From contig CALAPG010000414.1 of NCBI GenBank assembly GCA_937889485.1, positions 1 to 7,184 of the forward strand: a stretch of 7,184 nucleotides of DNA, given 5' to 3'. How positions within the stretch are numbered: position 1 is the first letter of the stretch; every line of letters starts with the position of its first letter. The DNA is from an uncultured Moraxella sp. (GTDB lineage Bacteria; Pseudomonadota; Gammaproteobacteria; Pseudomonadales; Moraxellaceae). The notes below the pieces were generated by a model. It ran no database searches. It was not told where the DNA came from and saw nothing but the letters and a program-made list of their open reading frames with translations. A program made the translations under genes and the position numbers. Positions 6,691-7,184 of this stretch are shown one piece after another.

Positions 6691-6696
6691 TATAAT
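6691..6696 (+). promoter_or_regulatory. Isolated perfect -10 hexamer (TATAAT) after comF
   Basis: TATAAT lies 17 nt after the comF stop. The expected -35 position falls in the comF end and reads near CATCTA, far from consensus; the nearby TTGCAA (6677-6682) is only 8 bp away. It could be a weak promoter for the pilin gene with a long leader of about 145 nt, but there is little support beyond the hexamer. Confidence 0.2.
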
Positions 6697-6728
6697 GGCA
6701 GCTCAGCGTATAAATACTGACACGGTAA

Positions 6729-6756
6729 AAATCTAACTAATTGATAATAAATCTAA
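6729..6756 (+). repeat. Direct repeat AAATCTAA, two copies 20 bp apart
   Basis: Identical 8-mers lie at 6729-6736 and 6749-6756, start to start 20 bp, close to two helical turns. They are roughly 38-65 bp upstream of the start site inferred from the sigma-54-like element. Same-face spacing suits binding by a dimer or paired activator, though the AT-rich context makes chance plausible. Confidence 0.4.
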
Positions 6757-6768
6757 ATTTTTTATATG

Positions 6769-6783
6769 GGTATGATTCTTGCA
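6769..6783 (+). promoter_or_regulatory. Candidate sigma-54 (RpoN) promoter of the fimT-like gene
   Basis: The sequence GGTATGATTCTTGCA has GG at 6769-6770 and GC at 6781-6782, the exact -24/-12 spacing required by RpoN. It matches TTGCA fully on the -12 side and keeps GG-A-G on the -24 side of the consensus TGGCACG-N4-TTGCA. Transcription would start near 6794, leaving a leader of about 53 nt before ATG 6847. RpoN control of pilin genes is established in Pseudomonas and Moraxella, which makes this reasonable. A competing sigma-70 reading also exists (TTGCAG 6779-6784, 17 bp, GATAAA 6802-6807). Confidence 0.42.
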
Positions 6784-6846
6784 GCAATTTCTTATTAATT
6801 TGATAAATGGCGGTTTGATACCTAAAAAAAATGGCTGGGATAAATA

Positions 6847-7184
6847 ATGAATAATCAGTATAGACAACCTAACCAAAACGCGGGGTTTACCTTAATTGAG
6901 CTGGTCATTACCGTGGCTATCATCGGGATTATTGCCGCCATCGCTGCGCCCAGTATGCAAACGCAAATTCAACAAGCAAGGGTCAAAGATGGGATCAATG
7001 TCCTAGAAACCGCCATTAAAGAAGCGCGCACACAAGCCATTATTATGCAGCGTCCCACGCGCTTGGTACTAACAAATACCAGTGCTGATAAAAGAGCCAC
7101 AATTTATTTTGTCAAAAAAGCGACATCAGACCCTGACGAGCAAATTGCCAACTATGTCCTCAATAAAGATTTGACCATTACGAC
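6847..7184 (+). CDS. Type IV pilin-like minor pilin, FimT/GspH class (3' end outside window)
   Basis: The open frame starts at ATG 6847 and runs off the window with no stop, showing 112 complete codons. A 13-residue leader ending NAG is followed by FTLIELVITVAIIGIIAAIA, a textbook class III signal. Cleavage falls between G13 and F14, with Glu at mature +5 (E18). The following helix has APSMQTQIQQARVKDGIN, then KEARTQAIIMQRPTRLVL, the pattern of the FimT/GspH family (EAR-QAI-R---V). FimT-type minor pilins help type IV pilus assembly and bind DNA for uptake in some species; GspH is a minor pseudopilin of type II secretion. The isolated promoter region and lack of gspI-K in view leave both open, and FimT is favoured by the residue pattern. 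GGGA at 6837-6840, 6 nt before the ATG, supports the start. A fimT-pilV-pilW-type cluster would be expected downstream. Confidence 0.85.
   Translation, partial: MNNQYRQPNQNAGFTLIELVITVAIIGIIAAIAAPSMQTQIQQARVKDGINVLETAIKEARTQAIIMQRPTRLVLTNTSADKRATIYFVKKATSDPDEQIANYVLNKDLTIT

Noticed and set aside
1..7184. Mobile element, CRISPR array, tRNA or rRNA genes, defence or toxin-antitoxin system
   Set aside because: No transposase or integrase, no spaced repeat array, no cloverleaf or rRNA-like segment and no such proteins are visible; nearly all the sequence is taken by seven housekeeping or envelope genes.

Overview
This is a stretch of an ordinary gammaproteobacterial chromosome, most likely from the Moraxellaceae (Moraxella/Faucicola or Psychrobacter type, with Acinetobacter as a more distant relative). 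The basis is protein character: an outer-membrane phospholipase A with a long N-terminal extension carrying a Cys...ARLAC motif, a DUF3465 lipoprotein, gspF-gspG as an isolated type II secretion pair, and moderate G+C. The assignment is made by eye and has not been checked by any search. Every gene I can support is on the + strand.

Layout. Positions 1-1202 hold gspF, whose first few codons lie just outside the window. It is followed by gspG (1275-1739), a long dsbD (1768-3918) and a DUF3465 lipoprotein gene (3927-4454). The gaps are 72, 28 and 8 bp, so these four look like one transcription unit. A 211-bp intergenic region (4455-4665) has a hairpin, small inverted repeats and an extended -10 promoter. 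Then come pldA (4666-5934) and, 8 bp on, comF (5943-6674). A 172-bp AT-rich regulatory region (6675-6846) has a candidate sigma-54 promoter and an 8-bp direct repeat. The window ends inside a type IV pilin-like gene of the FimT/GspH class (6847 onward), which has no stop before the edge.

How the genes relate. The common theme is the cell envelope and its filament machines. GspF and GspG are the inner-membrane platform and major pseudopilin of type II secretion. DsbD brings reducing power to the periplasm, where secreted and pilus proteins are folded. PldA is an outer-membrane lipase. ComF and FimT both belong to natural transformation (ComF on the cytoplasmic side, FimT-type minor pilins on the DNA-capturing pilus), but they are separated by a promoter region here.

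I see no mobile element, CRISPR array, tRNA, rRNA or foreign island, and no convincing undescribed multi-gene system. The points most worth a second look are the sigma-54-like element before the pilin gene, the 113-residue low-complexity linker in DsbD, the N-terminal extension of PldA, the uncharacterised DUF3465 lipoprotein beside dsbD, and the T9 run inside comF.
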